The notes under the pieces were generated by a model. The model searched no databases. It saw only the letters and a program-made list of their open reading frames with translations, and was not told the origin of the DNA. The position numbers and the translations under genes are program-made. 37,085 nt of DNA. Source: Rhodoferax sp. (GTDB taxonomy: Bacteria; Pseudomonadota; Gammaproteobacteria; Burkholderiales; Burkholderiaceae_C). Positions 1-6,405 of the stretch are shown piece by piece. The DNA lies in assembly GCF_014859475.1 (NCBI RefSeq), contig NZ_JACUUE010000007.1, positions 1 to 37,085 on the forward strand. The letters are read 5' to 3'. Each line of letters opens with the position of its first letter. Position 1 is the first letter of the stretch.

Positions 1-39
1 TGATGGCTAGAATGGCCAATCGAAACCTGTGAGGCAAGC

Positions 40-321
40 ATGCAAACCACCGCTACCGAAGCCAAAAACCGTTTTGGCTATTTTTGTGCCAAAGCCAAGA
101 GCGAGCCGGTGTTCATCGAAAAAGATGGACGACTCGATAGCGTGATCGTTTCTTTTGACACCTTTCAGGCACTGCAAAAGGCGCAGCCACCGGTCAGCTT
201 TGAAGAGCGCAAACGCGCTTTTCAAGAAAAGTACAAAGACTGGATTGCTGAACAAAATGCCCACCATGAAGCGCATGGCCTGTGGTGTGCGGGTTTGGTG
301 GCCTGGCCAGGTGAAGCTTGA
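40..321 (+). CDS. Antitoxin with Phd/YefM-like N-terminus and CcdA-like C-terminus
   Basis: A 93-residue antitoxin of a type II toxin-antitoxin pair. Residues 1-48 read like a Phd/YefM DNA-binding domain: MQTTATEAKNRFG, then a stretch of the type PVFIEKDGRLDSVIVS. The tail from about residue 57 (KYKDWIAEQNAHHEAHGLW) instead resembles the toxin-wrapping tail of CcdA antitoxins. The stop codon overlaps the ATG of the downstream ccdB-like gene (TGATG), as expected for a co-translated pair. By family knowledge it should neutralise the toxin and repress its own promoter, probably within the 39 bases upstream, where TGGC and GCCA half-sites are visible. The domain split is my reading and has not been aligned. 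Another reading is a plain Phd/YefM antitoxin with an unusual tail. Confidence 0.8.
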   Translation: MQTTATEAKNRFGYFCAKAKSEPVFIEKDGRLDSVIVSFDTFQALQKAQPPVSFEERKRAFQEKYKDWIAEQNAHHEAHGLWCAGLVAWPGEA

Positions 322-638
322 TGGCGCAATACGACGTTTATGTCAATCCGCAGCGGCAATCACGTCAATTTGTACCGTTCGTGGTCGATGTGCAAAGTGG
401 CCTGATTGACCAATTGCCAACGCGCCTGGTGTTGCCTTTGTCGCGCGTCGGCGCGGTCATGACGCACTTGCCGCTCAATTTGTGCCCGGTGGTCCGCATT
501 GAAGGTGAAACACTGACGATTCAACCGCATTTGGCTGCACCCGTTGCTGCCAATCAGCTCAAAACTCTGGTTGCCAATTTGCAGTCACGCTCGGGTGATA
601 TTGCCGCCGCGCTGGACGCCGTCCTGTCTGGTATTTGA
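321..638 (+). CDS. ccdB: CcdB-family toxin
   Basis: A 105-residue protein close to the 101-residue length of F-plasmid CcdB. It starts AQYDVYVNP and has the family core (PFVVDVQSGLID, LVLPL, LCPVVRIEGE). CcdB toxins of the F type poison DNA gyrase through their C-terminal Trp-Gly-Ile. Here the protein ends LSGI, so Gly-Ile are kept but Trp is Ser. The ORF track starts at a TTG at 318; I prefer the ATG at 321 because it overlaps the antitoxin stop. The stop is one base before nudB, so toxin and downstream metabolic genes may share a transcript. Toxic activity on gyrase is inferred from the family only. Confidence 0.82.
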   Translation: MAQYDVYVNPQRQSRQFVPFVVDVQSGLIDQLPTRLVLPLSRVGAVMTHLPLNLCPVVRIEGETLTIQPHLAAPVAANQLKTLVANLQSRSGDIAAALDAVLSGI

Positions 639-639
639 C

Positions 640-1119
640 ATGCCTCGCCCGTTCAAAATCCCCCAATCGGTGCTGGTTGTCATTCACACCCCGGCGCTCG
701 AGGTGCTGCTGATCAAACGCGCCGATGCGGACGATTTTTGGCAATCGGTCACCGGAGCCAAGGACACGCTGGCCGAGTCGTTTGCGCAAACGGCCTGGCG
801 CGAAGTGTTTGAAGAAACCGGCATTGACTGCCGCCCGGGCTCGGCATTGGCAGACCAACTGCACGACTGGCAACTGGAAAATGTGTACGAGATTTACCCG
901 CGTTGGCGCCATCGTTATGCGCCCGGTGTGATGCACAACACCGAACACCTGTTTGGCCTGCAGGTGCCATCGGATACCCCGGTGTGTTTGAGCCCCCGAG
1001 AGCACACTGACTACCAATGGCTGCCCTACAAACAAGCGGCCGAGGCCTGCTTTTCGCCGTCCAACGCCGAAGCGTGTTTGCTGTTGCCTCGTTTTTTTCA
1101 AGGGCGAAGTCTGCCATGA
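640..1119 (+). CDS. nudB: Dihydroneopterin triphosphate diphosphatase (Nudix)
   Basis: A 159-residue cytosolic Nudix hydrolase. It removes pyrophosphate from 7,8-dihydroneopterin triphosphate in folate synthesis, the step after FolE, whose gene lies about 2 kb downstream. The Nudix box is visible as G(x6)E(x7)REVFEETG near residues 37-60, one residue longer in its first gap than the classic G-x5-E. NudB-like marks are SVLVVI near the N-terminus, DDFWQSVTGA and RHRYAPGV. The track ORF begins inside ccdB at 544; the ATG at 640 gives the usual family length and begins 1 nt after the ccdB stop. The gene overlaps the next one by 4 nt (ATGA), so coupled translation is likely. Confidence 0.88.
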   Translation: MPRPFKIPQSVLVVIHTPALEVLLIKRADADDFWQSVTGAKDTLAESFAQTAWREVFEETGIDCRPGSALADQLHDWQLENVYEIYPRWRHRYAPGVMHNTEHLFGLQVPSDTPVCLSPREHTDYQWLPYKQAAEACFSPSNAEACLLLPRFFQGRSLP

Positions 1120-1850
1120 ACATCATCCGGGTGGCCACCTACAACATCCACAAAGGCGTGCAAGGCATCGGGCCGGCGCGGCGCCTGGAAATTCATAATC
1201 TGGGGCTCGCGGTCGAATCGCTCGACGCTGATGTGGTTTGCCTGCAAGAGGTTCGGGAATCCAACCGCCTCGAGGCCAAGCGCTTTGCGCTCTGGCCAGA
1301 ACTTGCGCAAGCCGATTTCTTGGCGCCCCAGGGTTACGAGGCGGTGTACCGAACCAACGCCATCACGCGCCACGGCGAGCATGGCAATGCGCTGCTGTCG
1401 CGCTGGCCTGTGTTGTCGCACCAGCATGAGGACATGTCGGACCACCGCCTGGAGCAGCGCGGATTTTTGCACGTCATGCTCAACGTCCATGAAAAAATGG
1501 TGCACGTGCTGGTGGTACACCTCGGGTTGATCAAGGCAAGCCGGGTGCGTCAGGTGGCGCAGTTAAAACGCTTTATCGAGCGTGAAATCCCCGAGTCTGC
1601 CCCGCTGCTGGTGGCTGGCGATTTCAACGACTGGGGCAAGACCGTGCAACTGGCGATGGCCCAAGAAGGCTTGCACGCCTGGAATGCACGCCAACCCACA
1701 TTTCCGTCGCGCCTGCCTTTGACGCAACTCGATTATGTGTTTGCCCGTAACCTGACACCGATGGGCCTGATGGTGCCCAAGGGGCGCATTTGGACGCGCA
1801 TGTCTGACCATTTGCCCTTGATCGCCGAATTTGCCTTGGCCGCCAGCTGA
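1116..1850 (+). CDS. Endonuclease/exonuclease/phosphatase family protein
   Basis: A 244-residue member of the EEP fold (DNase I, exonuclease III and inositol phosphatase superfamily). Visible motifs are RVATYNIHKG at the start, VCLQEVRE with the metal-binding Glu, GDFNDW in the middle and SDHLPLIAEF at the end with the catalytic Asp-His. The substrate cannot be read from sequence: DNA, phosphoinositides and nucleotides are all possible. It sits between nudB (4-nt overlap) and clsB (8-nt gap), and relatives are often found beside cardiolipin synthase genes, which hints at a lipid or envelope role. I use the ATG at 1116 because the upstream part of the track ORF lies inside nudB. No signal peptide is evident. 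Confidence 0.82.
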   Translation: MNIIRVATYNIHKGVQGIGPARRLEIHNLGLAVESLDADVVCLQEVRESNRLEAKRFALWPELAQADFLAPQGYEAVYRTNAITRHGEHGNALLSRWPVLSHQHEDMSDHRLEQRGFLHVMLNVHEKMVHVLVVHLGLIKASRVRQVAQLKRFIEREIPESAPLLVAGDFNDWGKTVQLAMAQEGLHAWNARQPTFPSRLPLTQLDYVFARNLTPMGLMVPKGRIWTRMSDHLPLIAEFALAAS

Positions 1851-1858
1851 TTCGCAGC

Positions 1859-3070
1859 ATGTTTGCGCCCGGTCATCAGGTCGATTTGTTGCAAGGCTCG
1901 CAGGAATTTTTTCCGGCGCTGGTGCAAGCGATCGATCGCAGTGTGTTGGAAGTTCGCCTGGAAACCTATATTTTCAATGTTGAGGCCTCCGGCGAGCATG
2001 TGGCGCAAGCGCTCGAGCGGGCGGCGCAACGCGGTGTCAAGGTGTTCGTGGTGATGGACGGCGCAGGCACCGACAGGTGGAGCCAGACCTGGGCCAGCCG
2101 GTTTACGGCGGCTGGCGTGGCCTGGCGAATTTTTTCGCCACTGGGCGGGTTTGGTCTGCTCATTCCCAGGCGCTGGCGGCGCCTGCACCGCAAATTGTGC
2201 GTGGTCGATGGGCGTGTGGCGTTTTGTGGTGGCATCAATGTGCTGGATGATTTTTATGACCCCAATCATGGCAGCTTGACTGCGCCCCGATTCGACTTTG
2301 CGGTGCGCGTGACCGGCCCCCTGGTGGAGTCGGCGCACGCCGCTCTGGTTCAGTTCTGGTGGCGCTTGCAAGCCACGCGCATTGTGCGCCGGGGCGATCT
2401 GGCAGCGGCCTGGCAGGCCTTGCATGAGGCGAACAAGTCCGACCCGGACGCATTCACCGGCGCTGAACTGATGCCGGCGGATGGCAACCCGGTGGGCGCC
2501 AGGGCCGCCCTGGTTTTGCGCGACAACTTGCGCCACCGCACCCGCATCGAGCGCGCCTACCGTCAGGCTATCGGCGAGGCGAAAAATGGCATCATCATTG
2601 CCAATGCCTATTTCTTGCCCGGCCGAAAAATAAGCCAAGGCCTGATTCATGCGGCGCAGCGCGGCGTGCAGGTGCGCTTGTTGCTGCAGGGGCGCTACGA
2701 ATACTTCATGCAGTACCATGCCGCGCGCATGGTCTATGGCAAGCTGCTCGCTGCCGGTGTCGAGATCATCGAGTACCAGCCGAGTTTTCTGCACGCCAAG
2801 GTGGCCGTGATCGATGGCCATTGGGCCACCGTGGGCTCATCCAATCTGGATCCGTTGAGTCTTTTGCTGGCCCGCGAAGCCAACGTGGTGGTGGATGACG
2901 CGGCCTTTGCGCAAAATTTGCAGGCGCGTCTGGAGCATGCCATGCAGGTTGACGGCACACGGGTAAATCCGGCCGACTATGCCAGTCGGCCTCTGGTGCA
3001 GCGCTTGCTCGACAGGGTGGCTTATGTGGTCATGCGGGTGTTGTTGTTCATTCATGGAAAACGGTATTAA
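1859..3070 (+). CDS. clsB: Cardiolipin synthase B (phospholipase D family)
   Basis: A 403-residue member of the phospholipase D superfamily. It has two HKD motifs: HRKLCVVDG at residues 110-118 and HAKVAVIDG at residues 312-320, the latter followed by GSSNLD. ClsB enzymes condense phosphatidylglycerol, or phosphatidylethanolamine with glycerol, to cardiolipin at the inner membrane. The protein has no long N-terminal transmembrane pair, which fits ClsB rather than ClsA. Length matches the family (about 400). It follows the EEP gene by 8 nt and closes the first tight run of genes. The next gene, folE, starts about 100 bases later with its own upstream region. Confidence 0.87.
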   Translation: MFAPGHQVDLLQGSQEFFPALVQAIDRSVLEVRLETYIFNVEASGEHVAQALERAAQRGVKVFVVMDGAGTDRWSQTWASRFTAAGVAWRIFSPLGGFGLLIPRRWRRLHRKLCVVDGRVAFCGGINVLDDFYDPNHGSLTAPRFDFAVRVTGPLVESAHAALVQFWWRLQATRIVRRGDLAAAWQALHEANKSDPDAFTGAELMPADGNPVGARAALVLRDNLRHRTRIERAYRQAIGEAKNGIIIANAYFLPGRKISQGLIHAAQRGVQVRLLLQGRYEYFMQYHAARMVYGKLLAAGVEIIEYQPSFLHAKVAVIDGHWATVGSSNLDPLSLLLAREANVVVDDAAFAQNLQARLEHAMQVDGTRVNPADYASRPLVQRLLDRVAYVVMRVLLFIHGKRY

Positions 3071-3174
3071 TTTGATAGCTTAAAAAGCATGCTCTGTAGG
3101 TATTTAAGGCGAATAACCTTACGTCAAAAAGACTGCTAACATCCTTTCATGTCCAATCACTGTGAACGACAACC

Positions 3175-3876
3175 ATGAATTCAGCCCCCCCAGAAGAAGG
3201 TACACCGGTCTCGGTGAAGATCCGCGAGCGCATTCAAGCCGCGCGCAAGCGTTTTCATGCCAATGACAACATTGCCGACTTCATTGAACCCGGCGAGCTC
3301 GAGCTGCTACTCGACGAAGTGGAAGACAAAATGAAAGGCGTTCTGGGCAGTTTGGTGATCGACGCCGAGCACGACCACAACACCGACAACACGGCGCGAC
3401 GCGTGGCCAAAATGTACCTCAAGGAAGTGTTTCAGGGCCGTTATGTCAAGGCGCCGGAGATCACCGAGTTTCCCAATGCCGAGCACCTCAACGAGCTGAT
3501 GATCGTGGGTCCGATCACGGTGCGCAGCGCCTGCAGCCACCATTTTTGTCCGATCATGGGCAAGATATGGATCGGCGTGCTGCCCAACGAACATACCAAC
3601 GTGATCGGCCTGTCCAAATACGCGCGGCTGGCAGAATGGGTCATGGGCCGGCCACAAATCCAGGAAGAAGCCGTGGTGCAACTGGCCGACCTGATCCAGC
3701 AGAAAACCCAACCCGACGGCCTGGCCATCGTCATGGAAGCCAGCCACTTTTGCATGGGCTGGCGCGGCGTCAAGGACGTTGACAGCAAGATGATCAATTC
3801 GGTCATGCGCGGCAGCTTTCTCAAAGATGCCAACTTGCGCCGTGAATTTTTGTCTTTGATTCCCCAGAAAGGTTAA
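3175..3876 (+). CDS. folE: GTP cyclohydrolase I
   Basis: A 233-residue enzyme that opens folate biosynthesis by converting GTP to 7,8-dihydroneopterin triphosphate. Type IA marks are clear: zinc ligands in SACSHHFCPIMG and HFCMGWRG, the segment NEHTNVIGLSKYARL, and QEEAVVQLADLIQ. The N-terminal 45 residues are charged and variable, as in other betaproteobacterial FolE proteins. The start ATG at 3175 follows a spacer of 104 bases after clsB. That spacer carries an AT-rich stretch (TTTGATAGCTTAAAAAGC) reminiscent of intergenic repeats in Comamonadaceae, but no promoter I can defend. The stop lies 2 nt before the BLUF gene, so the two are probably one transcript. Confidence 0.95.
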   Translation: MNSAPPEEGTPVSVKIRERIQAARKRFHANDNIADFIEPGELELLLDEVEDKMKGVLGSLVIDAEHDHNTDNTARRVAKMYLKEVFQGRYVKAPEITEFPNAEHLNELMIVGPITVRSACSHHFCPIMGKIWIGVLPNEHTNVIGLSKYARLAEWVMGRPQIQEEAVVQLADLIQQKTQPDGLAIVMEASHFCMGWRGVKDVDSKMINSVMRGSFLKDANLRREFLSLIPQKG

Positions 3877-3878
3877 CC

Positions 3879-4301
3879 ATGTTGGTACGTTTGTTGTACG
3901 CCAGCCGGGCCATTGATACGAACCCCGAGGCCATTGAATCCATTTTGCAGCAGTCGCGCTCGCACAACCCCAGTACCGGTGTCACCGGTGTTCTGTGTTA
4001 CGGTGGTGGTATCTTTTTGCAAGCCATTGAGGGTGGCCGCATGGCTGTCAGCGAGCTGTATGGTCACATCCAGCGCGACCCGCGCCACAAGGACGTGGTG
4101 CTACTGCATTACGAAGAAATTTCCGAGCGCCGCTTTTCCGGTTGGACCATGGGCGAGGTCAACATGACCCGCATCAACGCGTCCATTTTGCTCAAATACG
4201 CAGAAAAGCCCGAGCTCGATCCCTATTCGGTTTCGGGTCTGGTTTCGCTGGCCTTGCTCGAAGAGCTGATGGCCACCGCTTCGGTCATCGGCCGCGCCTG
4301 A
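3879..4301 (+). CDS. BLUF-domain blue-light sensor
   Basis: A 140-residue short BLUF protein that should bind FAD through its single domain (residues 1-95) and switch hydrogen bonding on blue light. The key residues are present: Tyr7 in RLLYASR, Asn30 in HNPSTGVTGVL, Gln48 in FLQAIEG, and Trp-Met in FSGWTMGEV. A tail of about 45 residues (LKYAEKPELDPY...) has no output domain, so signalling must go through protein-protein contact, as in PixD-type proteins. It starts 2 nt after folE. Translational coupling to a pterin enzyme is unusual and has no known explanation that I can name. The partner is unknown. Confidence 0.9.
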   Translation: MLVRLLYASRAIDTNPEAIESILQQSRSHNPSTGVTGVLCYGGGIFLQAIEGGRMAVSELYGHIQRDPRHKDVVLLHYEEISERRFSGWTMGEVNMTRINASILLKYAEKPELDPYSVSGLVSLALLEELMATASVIGRA

Positions 4302-4304
4302 TCG

Positions 4305-5132
4305 GTGCCCACCAGTGTGCTGGTGGGCTGTGATTTTTCCAGCGCTCCCACGTCCAGAAAACCCATTGTTGTAGCTTCAGGCACCCTGCATCATGGGCAG
4401 GTGCAGCTCACCAGACTGGAACATTTTGCGACGCTGGCGGCATTCTCCGACTGGCTCAAGAAACCGCTAGCCTGGGTTGGCGCTTTTGATTTTCCTTTTG
4501 GTTTACCGCGGGAACTGGTGCAAACGCTGGGCTGGCCGACCGACTGGGCGGCCTGCATGACCCATTACACAAGCTTGAGCCGCGACCATATCCGCCTGGC
4601 CTTCGCGGCCTTTTGCAATGCACGCCCGGTCGGCGGCAAGTTCGCCCATCGTGCCACCGATGGGCCCGCGGGATCAAGCCCGAGCATGAAATGGGTCAAT
4701 CCGCCGGTGGCATTCATGCTGCACGCCGGGGTGCCGCTGCTGCTTCAGGCCGGCGTCACGCTGCCTGGCTTGCATGCTGGAAACCATCAGAAGATTGCGC
4801 TTGAAGCCTATCCCGGCATGCTGGCGCGCGAGGTGCTGGGCCAGCGCAGCTACAAAGCCGATGACAAGGCACGCCAGACCCCCGAGCGTCTGATTGCCCG
4901 CAAAGACCTGATCACGGCGCTGGAGCAAGGCAACACCCGGCTGGGTTTGCGCCTCAAGCTGTCCCATGCGCAACGCGACGCCCTGGTCGATGATGCGCGC
5001 GGCGATGCGCTCGACGCGGCGCTGTGCCTGATACAGGCAGCGTGGGCGCAAACACAGCATGACGCCGGCGCTGCGTTGTACGGCTTGCCGATTGACCTGG
5101 ATCCGCTGGAAGGCTGGATCGTCAGCGCCTAA
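4305..5132 (+). CDS. DUF429-family protein
   Basis: A 275-residue protein of the DUF429 type, function unknown. It begins VLVGCDFSSAP, an Asp-bearing beta-strand start typical of RNase H-like folds, and contains WVGAFDFPFGLPREL, LEAYPGMLAR and DDARGDALDAALC with conserved acidic residues that could bind metal. A nuclease-like fold is therefore plausible but is inference. The start is GTG at 4305, 3 nt after the BLUF stop, with no ATG that gives the full N-terminal strand. It belongs to the folE-BLUF run and is followed 7 nt later by the secreted nuclease-like gene. Confidence 0.75.
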   Translation: MPTSVLVGCDFSSAPTSRKPIVVASGTLHHGQVQLTRLEHFATLAAFSDWLKKPLAWVGAFDFPFGLPRELVQTLGWPTDWAACMTHYTSLSRDHIRLAFAAFCNARPVGGKFAHRATDGPAGSSPSMKWVNPPVAFMLHAGVPLLLQAGVTLPGLHAGNHQKIALEAYPGMLAREVLGQRSYKADDKARQTPERLIARKDLITALEQGNTRLGLRLKLSHAQRDALVDDARGDALDAALCLIQAAWAQTQHDAGAALYGLPIDLDPLEGWIVSA

Positions 5133-5139
5133 CTTGCTT

Positions 5140-5625
5140 ATGTGGCGCAAACTCATCGTTTTCTGCTTGTTGTTGCCCGCCAGTGTGCAGGCCACGGTCT
5201 GGACGGGTGTGGTGAGTCGTGTGTCGGATGGCGACACCCTGTGGCTAAGGCCAGCAGATGGCTCGGCGCCCAGAAAGGTACGACTGTTGGGGCTGGATGC
5301 CCCCGAGCTGTGTCAGGCGGGCGGCGCGGCTGCACGCGACGCGCTGCACAAGCTGGTGGCTGGCAAAGCCGTGCAAGTGACGGTGAATTTTCAGGACAGC
5401 TATGGCCGCGACCTGGGTCGGCTGCGTGTCGATGAGCGCGATGTGGGGGCGGCGCTGGTCAGTGCAGGTCACGCCTGGTCGAGTCGCTGGCACAACAGCC
5501 GAGGACCTTACGCGGTGCAGGAGGCTGCTGCAAGGGCGGCGAGCTTGGGTTTGTTTGCCGCCCCCGCGCCCGAGTTGCCGCGCGACTTTCGCAAGCGCCA
5601 CGGCCCGTGCCAGCCGCCGCGTTGA
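5140..5625 (+). CDS. Secreted thermonuclease (SNase-like) family protein
   Basis: A 161-residue protein with a signal peptide (MWRKLIVFCLLLPASVQA) followed by one staphylococcal-nuclease-like domain. Family marks are VVSRVSDGDTLWL with the calcium-binding Asp, VRLLGLDAPE with the catalytic Arg-Asp-Glu set, and YGRDLGRLRVD. By family it would cut DNA or RNA outside the cytoplasm with Ca2+. The track ORF starts at 5059 inside the DUF429 gene; I use the ATG at 5140 because it gives a clean signal peptide. It is the last gene of the + strand run and converges on the moeB-like gene with only 4 nt between stops. Confidence 0.8.
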   Translation: MWRKLIVFCLLLPASVQATVWTGVVSRVSDGDTLWLRPADGSAPRKVRLLGLDAPELCQAGGAAARDALHKLVAGKAVQVTVNFQDSYGRDLGRLRVDERDVGAALVSAGHAWSSRWHNSRGPYAVQEAAARAASLGLFAAPAPELPRDFRKRHGPCQPPR

Positions 5626-5629
5626 TCGT

Positions 5630-6397
5630 CTATGCGGGTTGCGCTGCGTGCGCTGTTGCACACACCGGGCAGGCCGCATGGCGGCTGATGCGCAGCTCGG
5701 TAAATTCCATGGCACGGCCGTCGAGCATCAGCAGGCGGCCGCTCAAAGCTTGCCCGGCACCCGTGATCAGCTTGAGCGCCTCGGCCGCTTGCAGGCTGCC
5801 GATGATGCCCACCAGCGGCGCAAACACGCCCATGGTGGCACAGCGGGTTTCTTCAAAAGTGGCCTCGGGTGGAAAGACGCAGGCGTAACAGGGCGACAGG
5901 GCGTCGCGCGCGTCATACACGCTGACCTGGCCGTCAAAGCGGATGGCGGCGCCCGAGACCAACGGTTTCTTGTGCGTCACACACGCCGCGTTGATGGCGT
6001 GCCGGGTGGCAAAGTTGTCGCAACAGTCCAGCACCACGTCTGCCTGCGCCACCAGTTGGTCGAGCAGCGCAGCATCGGCACGTTGCTGAATCGCCGCCAC
6101 CTTGACCCCCGGATTGAGCTGGGCAATGGCCGCCTGAATGGACTGCACCTTGGCGCTGCCAACACGGTCCATCGTGTGCGCCACCTGGCGCTGCAGGTTG
6201 GTCATGTCCACCGTGTCGTCATCCACCACGGTGATGTGGCCGACCCCGGCCGAGCCCAGGTACAGCGCTACCGGCGAGCCCAGGCCACCGGCGCCGACGA
6301 TGAGCACCTGCGCCGCCAAAATGCGCTCCTGGCCCTCCACCCCGATTTCGTTGAGCAGAATGTGGCGCGAATAGCGCAGCAGGTCGTCATCGGTCAT
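5630..6397 (-). CDS. moeB: MoeB/ThiF/HesA-type adenylyltransferase
   Basis: A 255-residue E1-like enzyme that adenylates the C-terminal Gly-Gly of a small sulfur-carrier protein (MoaD in molybdopterin synthesis, or ThiS in thiazole synthesis). Features in order are RYSRHILLNEIG, the ATP-binding GAGGLGSPVALYL, the DDDTVDMTNLQRQ segment, and DCCDNFATR. The zinc-binding CYAC and CPVC pairs follow, with TRCATMGVFAPLVG between them. No rhodanese domain is attached, so the short bacterial MoeB form fits best. ThiF cannot be excluded from sequence. It is 8 nt downstream of the protease gene. A role in molybdopterin supply would serve the TtrA reductase in this window, but that link is inference. Confidence 0.82.
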   Translation of the reverse strand: MTDDDLLRYSRHILLNEIGVEGQERILAAQVLIVGAGGLGSPVALYLGSAGVGHITVVDDDTVDMTNLQRQVAHTMDRVGSAKVQSIQAAIAQLNPGVKVAAIQQRADAALLDQLVAQADVVLDCCDNFATRHAINAACVTHKKPLVSGAAIRFDGQVSVYDARDALSPCYACVFPPEATFEETRCATMGVFAPLVGIIGSLQAAEALKLITGAGQALSGRLLMLDGRAMEFTELRISRHAACPVCATAHAAQPA

Positions 6398-6405
6398 GCC
6401 TTGCC

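Noticed and set aside
1733-2821. 362-residue frame antisense to clsB
   Set aside because: Shadow of clsB, whose two HKD motifs are intact on the + strand.
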